Below are positions 21,773 to 28,239 of a stretch of DNA of 42,235 nt, piece after piece. The stretch is from a virus. The notes beneath the pieces are model-generated. The model ran no database searches and was not told the DNA's origin. It saw nothing but the letters and a program-made list of their open reading frames with translations. The position numbers were made by a program, and so were the translations under genes. Location of the stretch: IMG/VR virus record IMGVR_UViG_3300036884_000356, positions 1-42,235 of that record. The stretch is one strand, 5' to 3'. Every line of letters begins with the position of its first letter. Within the stretch, counting starts at the first letter, position 1.

Positions 21773-23158
21773 TTAGCGTTGGGTGAGCTTCGGCTCCGGG
21801 ATCACCGTCACACCGGCCACCTTGAGCTGCATGTTCTGAGCCCGCGCCGCAGCTCGAAGGCGAGGGTAACTATCCGGATCATAGAGATTGTCATCCTGCG
21901 GCAGCAACCAAGCGGCCGGGATGTCGTAGGGGTTATCGATTCGAATCGTGTAAAGCGTCCTGCGGCCCTGTCCGGTCACCTTGGGCGTTTGAGCCTGCGC
22001 CACGGCCGGCGCTATGGCGCGAGCCGGAGGCGGAGGGGGAGCCTCAATCACCACCGGAGCAGATTTCTGTTCTTCCAACTCTTTGACCACGTCCGGCATA
22101 TCCAGGCTCTTCGCTGTCTCGATGGCTTCCGCCAGCTCCCTTTCCTGATTCTTCGTCTCTTCTTCCAGGAGCTTTTCCCGGAGCCGCATTTCTAGGGCCC
22201 GGACGTCCTGCGCCGTAACCTCCTCGAGGGGATGGCTGAGAAGGGTTTGGCAGGATTCCACCTTCTCTCCATGTTCACAGAGTTGACGAATCCAGTGCCG
22301 CGCGGCTTCCGTCCGGCCTTCCTGCTCCTGGCGCAGCTTATCGAGCCGCTCTGCTTCTTGTTTCCTAGCCCGCTGCTCATCATCCCAGGTTAGAATTGCC
22401 CTTTCAAGGAGATTTCGCGTGGCTTCAATCCGCCCTGAAACTTCCGCCCTCCCCTGAGTCGTGGCCTTGTGCAGCTTATCGAGGAGGGTGGAGAGCGGTC
22501 CGTATAGATCATCCACGGACTTCGTCCCAATCGTCGTCTCTGCCGCAACCGCGATCCTCTGCCCGGCATCGTCCATAATGCCCATCGTGATCCGCACCCG
22601 TAGCCGGCCCGGGTCGCTGGGGTCGCCCTTCATCGTGATAAGCCCCTTGAGAGTCTTCCGGTGTTCGGATGCCTGGGTGTAGCTTTGTCCGTCCGTGATG
22701 GTCTGATAATCGATGGCCTGTTCGATGGCCGCGTCAATCGTTTCATGGAGCGCCGTCCCGACGGATTGCGTAATGGCGCTGGCGAGATCGGCCAGCGCGC
22801 CACTGGTGATCACAATGGGCTGAGGCGTCACCGGAGCCACGGGCGCCACGGGCGCCGTGACCACGGCCGGCAAGGTTTCAACGTTCTCTGTCTTGGGTTT
22901 TTCTTTCACGTTTTTTGCCACTGGTGCTTCCCCCTGTATCGTCGCGGCGGGCGTCGTCTGCCGCTCGCGCTGTTTAAGCTTCTGATGAACCAGACTGATA
23001 GCTTTTTCAGCCAGCGATTGATTCATGTGCATGAGTTCCCCGTCCGCATTGATGAAGCCAAAGGCCCGCAGCTCATCGTCTGTGAGCCGTGAGAGTTGGG
23101 CCATTTGAACGCTCCCCCAATATCGACTCAAAGCTTGTTTGAAAGGTTCTTTCAGCAC
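21773..23158 (-). CDS. Coiled-coil phage protein next to the recombination genes
   Basis: A 461-aa protein starting at GTG 23158 with AGGAGG seven bases upstream. Order of parts: an N-terminal helical region; an alanine/proline/valine-rich linker (about 88-115); a mixed domain around 130-215; a long charged coiled coil (about 225-345); a proline-rich stretch; and a C-terminal domain beginning TLYTIRIDNPYDIPAAWLLP and ending VAGVTVIPEPK. The last domain resembles the 'v.d...vPreyl.pd......a......iPGV..y' unit at the end of coiled-coil proteins found beside phage annealing proteins and exonucleases. The role in recombination is unknown. Confidence 0.6.
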   Translation of the reverse strand: MLKEPFKQALSRYWGSVQMAQLSRLTDDELRAFGFINADGELMHMNQSLAEKAISLVHQKLKQRERQTTPAATIQGEAPVAKNVKEKPKTENVETLPAVVTAPVAPVAPVTPQPIVITSGALADLASAITQSVGTALHETIDAAIEQAIDYQTITDGQSYTQASEHRKTLKGLITMKGDPSDPGRLRVRITMGIMDDAGQRIAVAAETTIGTKSVDDLYGPLSTLLDKLHKATTQGRAEVSGRIEATRNLLERAILTWDDEQRARKQEAERLDKLRQEQEGRTEAARHWIRQLCEHGEKVESCQTLLSHPLEEVTAQDVRALEMRLREKLLEEETKNQERELAEAIETAKSLDMPDVVKELEEQKSAPVVIEAPPPPPARAIAPAVAQAQTPKVTGQGRRTLYTIRIDNPYDIPAAWLLPQDDNLYDPDSYPRLRAAARAQNMQLKVAGVTVIPEPKLTQR

Positions 23159-23159
23159 A

Positions 23160-23351
23160 CTACGTCCTCCTTATTAAGGATGCTGTCTCAAGAACACATT
23201 CCGCCACCCGCAAAAGCAGCTCACGATACAGACCATCCTTATTCATGGGGATGAGATCCGGATGTCGCTGCATCCACTCAAAAGCTTTCATCGGACCGGA
23301 TCGCGTCCGCAGGGCCTCGATGATTTCCCGTAGGCGTACTTGAGCTTCCAT
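23160..23351 (-). CDS. Hypothetical small helical protein
   Basis: A 63-aa protein starting at ATG 23351 with AAAGGAGG four bases upstream. It is all-helical in appearance (VRLREIIEALRTRS, LLLRVAECVLETAS). It lies between the exonuclease and the coiled-coil gene. No domain recognised. Confidence 0.55.
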   Translation of the reverse strand: MEAQVRLREIIEALRTRSGPMKAFEWMQRHPDLIPMNKDGLYRELLLRVAECVLETASLIRRT

Positions 23352-23362
23352 GTCCCCTCCTT

Positions 23363-23995
23363 TCATTCTCCGTAGGCGTTCCGGTTCCACACCGCGATGT
23401 TGAGGCTCTGCCGGAAGATGGCAAAGTCCATCGGGTCCAGATAAGGGATTAGTTTGTAGGTTCCGTTGACGAAGAGCTGCGCGGCCCAGCGCTGATATTT
23501 GAAAGGGCGCACCCGCGGCGGTCCTAGGTTGGCGACGGTCGCCATCTCCTGCCCGGCCAGTTGCACGCCCCAATAAGGCTCTTTCAGTTGAGGGGTTTTC
23601 AGTTCGATTAGCGCGGGCTCGCCGCGCCTCAGACCCTCACGATCAATCGTCGTCGCGAAGGCGGTGATTTCAAGCTTGGCGAAGAAGCTGTGTTCAACGA
23701 GGTGAACGACAATCTCCTGCTCCTCCTTGCAGCGCTCCCAGGCATGACAGAAACCGCGCACTTCATGGCTGACGGCATCATAGGGCTCAATCCACTCTCG
23801 CGGCGCCGTGTCCCAGGTTTGCCCGTTGCAGTCCAGGATGGCACAAGCCTGATGAACGGCTGATCCAATCTTTCGCCTCCGATCCCAACTGCGCTTGTTC
23901 CCGCTCCACCGCCGCACTCGGGCTGCGGTAAGAGCCTCCGTAACGCTGACGATATGAATGCCGTCCTGATAGTATCCCCCCTCCGGTCTGGCCAT
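23363..23995 (-). CDS. PD-(D/E)XK exonuclease, RecB/Cas4-like
   Basis: A 210-aa protein with the RecB-family motifs: GSAVHQACAILD (H48), TTIDRE (D118), ALIELKT (E131-x-K133) and YWGVQLAGQ (Q145/Q149). These make the D-E-K catalytic centre plus the Q motif of phage 5'-3' exonucleases. The candidate annealing-protein gene lies directly upstream, giving the usual phage recombination pair: the exonuclease makes 3' single strands and the partner anneals them. Confidence 0.8.
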   Translation of the reverse strand: MARPEGGYYQDGIHIVSVTEALTAARVRRWSGNKRSWDRRRKIGSAVHQACAILDCNGQTWDTAPREWIEPYDAVSHEVRGFCHAWERCKEEQEIVVHLVEHSFFAKLEITAFATTIDREGLRRGEPALIELKTPQLKEPYWGVQLAGQEMATVANLGPPRVRPFKYQRWAAQLFVNGTYKLIPYLDPMDFAIFRQSLNIAVWNRNAYGE

Positions 23996-24024
23996 GTTCT
24001 CCCCCTCTGTTCTATTTAATTCTT

Positions 24025-24058
24025 CTGGCGAGGCGGCCCCGTCCGACCGCCTCGCCAG
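24025..24058 (-). terminator. Perfect 12-bp hairpin between recombination genes
   Basis: CTGGCGAGGCGG (24025-24036) pairs with CCGCCTCGCCAG (24047-24058) around a 10-nt loop. On the minus strand it follows the annealing-protein stop by 6 nt and precedes the exonuclease start. It is followed by an A/T-rich stretch but no U-run. It may set the expression ratio of the two proteins by partial termination or RNA end protection. Confidence 0.5.
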
Positions 24059-24064
24059 CCCGAT

Positions 24065-25189
24065 CTATGCCACCGGGGTGAAGCCTGCCTTTTCCGGACC
24101 TTCCTTGAGCTTAATGAGCAGATCCTTGAAATCCACCTTCTGGATTTTCGTCACGGAATCAATGGTCCATTCTCTCTTTAGGAACCGGTGAAGAGGATCA
24201 TCCGGAACGGATTTCCCGGGAAGAGCCCACTTCTTGTTTCGTGCGAGTTGCCAGACCAGCCCTTTCTCCGAGTCGTCGATGAGCCCCGATGTCTTGCCGT
24301 TGCCCGGTGAGGCCGCAGCTTCGGTCGACGTCGTGACCACCGCCGCTTGATTCGTACTGGAGGCGGGAGCGTTAGCAGGGGGCTTGTCTTTCACGGGAGC
24401 CTCGGGCTTCCCGATATACTCGGCCCAGGTTGAGTTGCCATCCTCGATGCTCTTGTAGATTCCGCGTAGCTTCTTGATTTCAGCCGGAGACGCGGAAGCC
24501 AGTCCATGTTTGAGGTAGGTCTCCAACTCCGCGACCGGAACCCCGATCGCGTCAAACGCGCCGATGATCTTCTTCTTCTCCGCGTCCGGATCTTTCTTGG
24601 CCTCCGTCGAGAGCGTCTTTTCGACTTCCGCCATGGCATCATCAATGAAGTCACTCGGGATGAGCTGCAGGAGCGCGTTACGAACCAGGAAGGCTCCCCG
24701 GCGTGCCGTAGCCTCCCGAAGTCCGCGCTCATTGAGAGGCTTGTATCCGTCGCGCCGGGTGTAGCCAATCTTCGTGAAGGTATCCTGCCCGGACACTCGC
24801 GTGTTGGTTTCCAGATCATAGCCCCAACCCTCGACGGTCCGGGTGTCTTCCCCGTCCGCGATTACGAAGAGGCCCCACCGCATATTGCCCCAGACTCGAG
24901 CCGCCTCCCGAGCCAGCTTGACGCTGGGCCCGGTGATGTCCACGTTCTTGCCCTCGTCGGAATCGAACCGTGGAAAGGAGTACATCGCATCCTCGGCAAA
25001 ATTCGTCCGCTGGCAGGCGTGCATGATCTTCTGGTAGGCCGCCTGCTCATTGCGCGGGAACTTTCGCGCTACGATGATCGCGCTCTGGATGTCAACTCGG
25101 GCTTCTTCCGCCAGCCGCTCCGGAGCGATCTCTTCCGACGCGCTCACTTGCCGTCCCATCGCGTCATCCTTCTGTTTCTTCGCTGCCAT
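24065..25189 (-). CDS. Candidate single-strand annealing protein (conserved phage recombination-associated family)
   Basis: A 374-aa protein starting at ATG 25189 (GGGGGAG upstream). It belongs to a phage family I recognise by AIIVARKFPRNEQAAYQKI, CQRTNFAEDAMYSFPR, ITGPSVKLAREAARVWGN, VEGWGYDLETNTR, then an arginine-rich ARRGAFLVRNALLQLIPS stretch. Members usually sit beside PD-(D/E)XK exonucleases and coiled-coil proteins, as here, and are proposed annealing proteins. I cannot name a Pfam family with certainty. The C-terminal 100 residues are a disordered linker plus a small domain, perhaps for partner binding. Confidence 0.6.
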   Translation of the reverse strand: MAAKKQKDDAMGRQVSASEEIAPERLAEEARVDIQSAIIVARKFPRNEQAAYQKIMHACQRTNFAEDAMYSFPRFDSDEGKNVDITGPSVKLAREAARVWGNMRWGLFVIADGEDTRTVEGWGYDLETNTRVSGQDTFTKIGYTRRDGYKPLNERGLREATARRGAFLVRNALLQLIPSDFIDDAMAEVEKTLSTEAKKDPDAEKKKIIGAFDAIGVPVAELETYLKHGLASASPAEIKKLRGIYKSIEDGNSTWAEYIGKPEAPVKDKPPANAPASSTNQAAVVTTSTEAAASPGNGKTSGLIDDSEKGLVWQLARNKKWALPGKSVPDDPLHRFLKREWTIDSVTKIQKVDFKDLLIKLKEGPEKAGFTPVA

Positions 25190-25256
25190 AGTCTCCCCCT
25201 GCCCCCGGATGCTTTCCGGCGCTGTCACCCCTTCCGGAGTTCAGCCGCCCTCCGGG

Positions 25257-25427
25257 TTACTTCACTTTGCGCCGCTTCAGGAATTCATCCACTGCCTTGC
25301 GAACCATATCCGAGACGTTTCGATCATCCGCCTTCGCCATCAGGGAAAGCTGATCGACCATGAACTGCGGAAGGCGCACGTAAAACGTCGCCATTTTCTC
25401 TTGGTATTTCGTGGGTCGTCCTGCCAT
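25257..25427 (-). CDS. Ribbon-helix-helix (Arc/CopG-like) regulator
   Basis: A 56-aa protein starting at ATG 25427 with AGGAGG seven bases upstream. The N-terminal strand KMATFYVRLPQ (11-21) would pair with that of a second subunit to insert in the major groove. Two helices follow (FMVDQLSLMAKA, then NVSDMVRKAVDEFLKRR), with the usual turn at DDRN. A perfect palindrome lies a few bases upstream of its ribosome binding site, pointing to self-repression. It heads the transcript for the annealing protein and exonuclease. Confidence 0.8.
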   Translation of the reverse strand: MAGRPTKYQEKMATFYVRLPQFMVDQLSLMAKADDRNVSDMVRKAVDEFLKRRKVK

Positions 25428-25433
25428 CGGAGA

Positions 25434-25480
25434 GCCTCCTATGCATATTTATGCATATTAGGACATAGAAGTCCACATAT
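25434..25480 (-). promoter_or_regulatory. Palindromic operator overlapping a weak promoter before the RHH gene
   Basis: ATGCATA-TT-TATGCAT (25441-25456) is a perfect 7-bp inverted repeat with a 2-bp centre, directly behind the AGGAGG site (25434-25439). Read on the minus strand, TGGACT and TAAATA, 18 bp apart, could be -35 and -10, with the palindrome covering the -10. A second short repeat, GGAC-N6-GTCC, covers the -35 side. The stretch is clearly AT-richer than its surroundings. Confidence 0.55.
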
Positions 25481-25487
25481 ATTTTTC

Positions 25488-25596
25488 TTGCACGGAGATG
25501 ACGTTCTCTGCTATGTATGCCTTGCACGTTGGTATGGATGTTTCCCCCTTTGGCGGTCACTTGGGCCCGTCCCCTGAGTGGCCGCCTTCCTTTTTA
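25488..25596 (+). ncRNA. Possible short plus-strand RNA: promoter plus terminator, no ORF
   Basis: TTGCAC (25488-25493) and TATGTA (25512-25517) are 18 bp apart, with a TG one base before the -10. Some 35 nt later comes a 10-bp stem, GGCGGTCACT (25552-25561) with AGTGGCCGCC (25577-25586), one G-U pair, then TTCCTTTTTATT. That is a fair intrinsic terminator on the plus strand. A transcript of about 70 nt would be antisense to the gap between the SWIM gene and RHH gene. On the minus strand the same hairpin may end the SWIM transcript. Confidence 0.3.
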
Positions 25597-25857
25597 TTCC
25601 CGAATCTTTCGCTTGCCGAATTCTCCGGCCGGCGCGGGTGCGCTGGGTTGAGCGCGCTTCTGAATTTCAATCGACTGCCGTGGCTTCACGGGCGGGAGGA
25701 TAACGAAGCGCGGCGCCGTCTCATCTGCAACCTTCTTCTGTACGAGGAGGATGTGCCCGCACTTCCCGGCTCGCTTATACAGCATGCAGGTACAAGAAAA
25801 ACTTCCGCGGTTGGCCAGTGAAACCGTATGACTGCCCACGATGAATTGTTGTGACAT
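25594..25857 (-). CDS. Small SWIM-type zinc-finger protein (paralogue 2)
   Basis: An 87-aa protein. GSFSCTCMLYKRAGKCGHIL fits C-x-C...C-x-H, the SWIM finger. The tail is proline/alanine-rich and ends FGKRKIRE, like the 133-aa paralogue at 9113-9514. In larger proteins SWIM fingers sit in transposases, SWI2 ATPases and Shu2-like recombination factors. Here the finger is nearly the whole protein, so it may be an adaptor. It closes the AAA ATPase cassette. Confidence 0.7.
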   Translation of the reverse strand: MSQQFIVGSHTVSLANRGSFSCTCMLYKRAGKCGHILLVQKKVADETAPRFVILPPVKPRQSIEIQKRAQPSAPAPAGEFGKRKIRE

Positions 25858-25899
25858 CTTCCTCCAGACTGAAGCCTATCCTCCCAGGTGGGGGGAATC

Positions 25900-25921
25900 G
25901 GGCCGGTCGCAGGGCCGGCCC
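25900..25921 (-). terminator. GC-rich hairpin between the DUF3150-like gene and SWIM gene
   Basis: GGGCCGG (25900-25906) pairs with CCGGCCC (25915-25921), 8-nt loop. It follows the stop of the 300-aa gene by 12 nt. There is no U-tract. Confidence 0.35.
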
Positions 25922-25933
25922 TGGGGGGGAAAA

Positions 25934-26836
25934 TCAATCATCACTTCTCAGCTTGCGAATGCCCGCCGTCATGGTATTCAGCGTCTCGGATGCCTCCTTG
26001 ATGATCAGCCCGGTACGCTCCTTCAGCGTCTCACTCTCCCGCAACTGCTCAGGCGTGATCCCCTGCATGAGGTCTTTGAGTTGCCCCGAAACAATGGCCA
26101 GCTCCGTATCATCCGTGACGTTGCGAAATTCAAAGGTATTGAGGAATTCCCGCAGGCGGTTAACGGAGCTATCCGTCAAGCGCTTGGTCTTCCCATCCGC
26201 TCCCGGCACCAGAGAATCCTTTAGCCGCTCCACCAGGTCGGCCATCCCGACCCTCAGCATGGTGCGCCACTCCTCATAGCTGTCCTGCATCTTCTGCTGG
26301 ATCTTGTCGCGCTCCTTCTCAAATAAATCGGCGCTCAGCTCCTTCAAGGAGGCGGGCGTGGAGAGCGTCACGTAATTCCAGGTCATGCGAAAGCGCGCCC
26401 GGACCTGTTCCTGAGTCGGATAATCCGCCCGTTCAAACAGCACGCCCAGAGGCTCCCGGGCTGTTTCCAGAAGCTCCGGATATTTCTCCGTGAAGCTTTC
26501 TGCCATCAGCTCCCGGCGCTCGCTAAACTCCTGAAGCTTGGCTTCCACCTGCCCGACGAGGCCGATGGGCAAAACGTGCAGGCCCTTCTCATAGGGCAGG
26601 CACTTCGAATCGATGTAAGAGAGAACGTCCGCATCCAACCGGCTGATGGACTTCAGCTCCTCGCTGTCCAGCAGCCGCTTCGTAACGTTGATCCGCCGCT
26701 TGTCGGCGTCCACCTCGACGCGTGAAGAAGCCACGTGCCGAGTATTTCCGAATGCCTCAAAGTGAATGCTGAGAAACACGGCTTGCTCCGTGATGCTTCG
26801 CATCCCGCGAGGCCGTTCAACCGTCATCGTGGGCAT
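25934..26836 (-). CDS. DUF3150-like protein
   Basis: A 300-aa protein with GGGGGAAGG upstream of ATG 26836. An N-terminal beta-type segment (TEQAVFLSIHFEAFGNTRHV) leads into helices with EELKSISRLDADVLSYIDSK, then a 'G.hvLP..lv..ve..L.ef' stretch and VRARFRMTWNYV. This order resembles DUF3150 proteins, which accompany MoxR-like or CobS-like AAA ATPases in phages and plasmids. The C-terminal half is long and helical. As part of a run headed by an AAA ATPase it may be that enzyme's partner. The assignment rests on pattern and context. Confidence 0.5.
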   Translation of the reverse strand: MPTMTVERPRGMRSITEQAVFLSIHFEAFGNTRHVASSRVEVDADKRRINVTKRLLDSEELKSISRLDADVLSYIDSKCLPYEKGLHVLPIGLVGQVEAKLQEFSERRELMAESFTEKYPELLETAREPLGVLFERADYPTQEQVRARFRMTWNYVTLSTPASLKELSADLFEKERDKIQQKMQDSYEEWRTMLRVGMADLVERLKDSLVPGADGKTKRLTDSSVNRLREFLNTFEFRNVTDDTELAIVSGQLKDLMQGITPEQLRESETLKERTGLIIKEASETLNTMTAGIRKLRSDD

Positions 26837-26859
26837 GGTATCCTTCCCCCTCTGCGGGC

Positions 26860-27102
26860 TTAGTGGCCCGCCTTAAGCACGTCCTGCCCGTGCGTGTGAG
26901 CCGGATCGTGGCTGTGATGCTTAGCCCGGCTCATGGCCGCGGGGTCCGTCCGTGCAACCCGGGTCGTCTCGCCGCCTGCCAGGATCGACATCGCCTTGAT
27001 GAATCTCTCAGCGGAATCGTGGTTCGCCGGTGAAACCGGATCGGTCGTGGTCTTGATGGTGCCGTCCGGAAGAATCTCAATGGTCATCGTGTCCGCGTTC
27101 AT
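26860..27102 (-). CDS. DUF2997-like small protein
   Basis: An 80-aa protein starting at ATG 27102, with GGAGGG four bases upstream and a 4-nt overlap with the DUF1257-like gene. TIEILPDGTIKTTTD followed by a helix (SAERFIKAMSILAGG) fits the short 'I.i.pdG.i.te...G..C.....le..lG' layout of DUF2997. The usual cysteine is missing. The C-terminus is histidine-rich (AKHHSHDPAHTHG), which could bind a metal. A hairpin, GCGGGC...GCCCGC, overlaps the stop codon. Confidence 0.5.
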   Translation of the reverse strand: MNADTMTIEILPDGTIKTTTDPVSPANHDSAERFIKAMSILAGGETTRVARTDPAAMSRAKHHSHDPAHTHGQDVLKAGH

Positions 27103-27431
27103 GAAGCCCTCCGTTTCACGGTCGCCACCAGATTGCCAGCGGCGTTGGTTTTCCAGTCGAATTTCCAACCGAAGCGCTTTCCCTGGGACTCGACCACTTG
27201 CTTCGAGTAGGCGATCTTGATTTGGCCTTCGGTTCCCTCGTCTGCGTTCCGGATGGTCATCTGGCAGGTTTCGGTATTGAAGTATCCCGAGACCGTACCC
27301 CTTGAGAATCGAACCACGCTCCCACTTTGCTGCGCGACATAGCCGGCCGCGCGCAATGACTCCACCAGGATCGTGGGATTCGTTGTGCTGGCCCAGGCCA
27401 TCTCCGCGGTTATCACTGTATCGCAAGGCAT
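27099..27431 (-). CDS. DUF1257/Ycf35-like protein
   Basis: A 110-aa protein with AAGGGAGGG before ATG 27431. The order of elements is a start like MPCDTVITAEM, a helix (PTILVESLRAAGY), a two-strand middle (SGSVVRFSRGTVSGYF), then IKIAYSKQVVESQGKRFGW and a final strand ending ATVKRR. It matches Ycf35/DUF1257 ('...Yay..v...a...Gf....e...dG.i.l...r'). In cyanobacteria and phages such genes often neighbour DUF2997 and Ycf46-like ATPases, as here. Biochemical function is not known. Confidence 0.55.
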   Translation of the reverse strand: MPCDTVITAEMAWASTTNPTILVESLRAAGYVAQQSGSVVRFSRGTVSGYFNTETCQMTIRNADEGTEGQIKIAYSKQVVESQGKRFGWKFDWKTNAAGNLVATVKRRAS

Positions 27432-27541
27432 GTCGATGCCCTCCCTTCATGGATCCCGCACGGGCTTGCCGCCGTGCTGCGGGTTACGTCCCACCAGTCC
27501 GTTATAATGGACTGGCGGGATGGCTCACCGTTTCCTCCTTT
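27432..27541 (-). terminator. Gap with a hairpin pair upstream of the DUF1257-like gene
   Basis: CCC-A-CCAGTCC (27490-27500) pairs with GGACTGG-C-GGG (27509-27519) around GTTATAAT. A second GC-rich stem, CCCGCACGG with CCGTGCTGCGGG, lies beside it at about 27456-27482. No gene is visible. On the minus strand both come after the zinc-ribbon stop and before the DUF1257-like start. Confidence 0.4.
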
Positions 27542-27721
27542 CTAAACATCCGGCTCAATCGGTTCGTCGACGTCCGCTTGGGTGTAACCGGTCAAGATTT
27601 CCGGCCGGTACCGTGACAGTTCTTTCTTCTCGCAATCCTCGCAGGTGTAACAGAGGAAAATTCCCTGCGCGTCGAACTGCGCCTCGCGCGGTTTCCCGCT
27701 ACCACATGGACAGTCTCTCAT
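27542..27721 (-). CDS. Small zinc-ribbon protein
   Basis: A 59-aa protein. Its ATG overlaps the stop of the YkgJ-like gene by 4 nt. MRDCPCGSGKPREAQFD then FLCYTCEDCEKKELSRYRPE gives a Cys4 ribbon (C-x-C ... C-x2-C-x2-C). The acidic end is DVDEPIEPDV. 'CxCGSGK...G...C..C...k...yRPEI' proteins are frequent in phage genomes. The function is unknown; its position suggests it belongs to the ATPase cassette. Confidence 0.75.
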   Translation of the reverse strand: MRDCPCGSGKPREAQFDAQGIFLCYTCEDCEKKELSRYRPEILTGYTQADVDEPIEPDV

Positions 27722-28239
27722 CGCTCAACTCCTTTCTCCATAAGCCCTCGCGCAACTTCTGGTCTGGGCGCGCGCTTGCCCAACTTCCAAAGGTGTTCCC
27801 AGATCATGCCGTACAGCGATGAGCGGTCAAGCTGCGCCCGATAGACATCCTCAAGCGCCGAGTGATTCGCCCACATCTTCATGGCCGTGTACTGATCACA
27901 GCCGAAGAAAGCGCATCCGAACGGCGCCACGGGATAAATCGTGCAGCGCCGCTCAGCCGTGAAGTGAATGCAGACTCCGCTCTCCTGCCGAGTAGGTACC
28001 AGCGTGTGGATCCGGAACAGTTCAAACCCCTTGGACACCAGCGCCCCCGGCGAAGCCAGGAGGTTTGATTCCGCCCAGGTGAGCGGATCATGGGTTGGGT
28101 CCGGATCATTCAGTTCCCATTTCGGAATGATCCGGTCCAGGTCAGCCGGGATCAAATATCCCGGCATGATCTCACAGAAGCGCGAGCAGGCTGCGCAAGC
28201 GCAGGACGTTCGCTCGATACCAAACTCAGTCCGCTTCAT
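27718..28239 (-). CDS. YkgJ-like cysteine-cluster protein
   Basis: A 173-aa protein with GGGAAGG just before ATG 28239 and overlap with the AAA gene stop. SCACAACSRFCEIMPGYL gives cysteines at 13, 15, 18 and 22; later come GVCIHFTAERRCTIYPVAP and FGCAFFGCD. This is the YkgJ-type layout (C..C..C...pG......C.fl....C.iY..RP..C), proposed to bind zinc or an iron-sulfur cluster. The usual R-P pair is V-A-P here. It sits between an AAA ATPase and a zinc ribbon. Confidence 0.65.
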   Translation of the reverse strand: MKRTEFGIERTSCACAACSRFCEIMPGYLIPADLDRIIPKWELNDPDPTHDPLTWAESNLLASPGALVSKGFELFRIHTLVPTRQESGVCIHFTAERRCTIYPVAPFGCAFFGCDQYTAMKMWANHSALEDVYRAQLDRSSLYGMIWEHLWKLGKRAPRPEVARGLMEKGVER

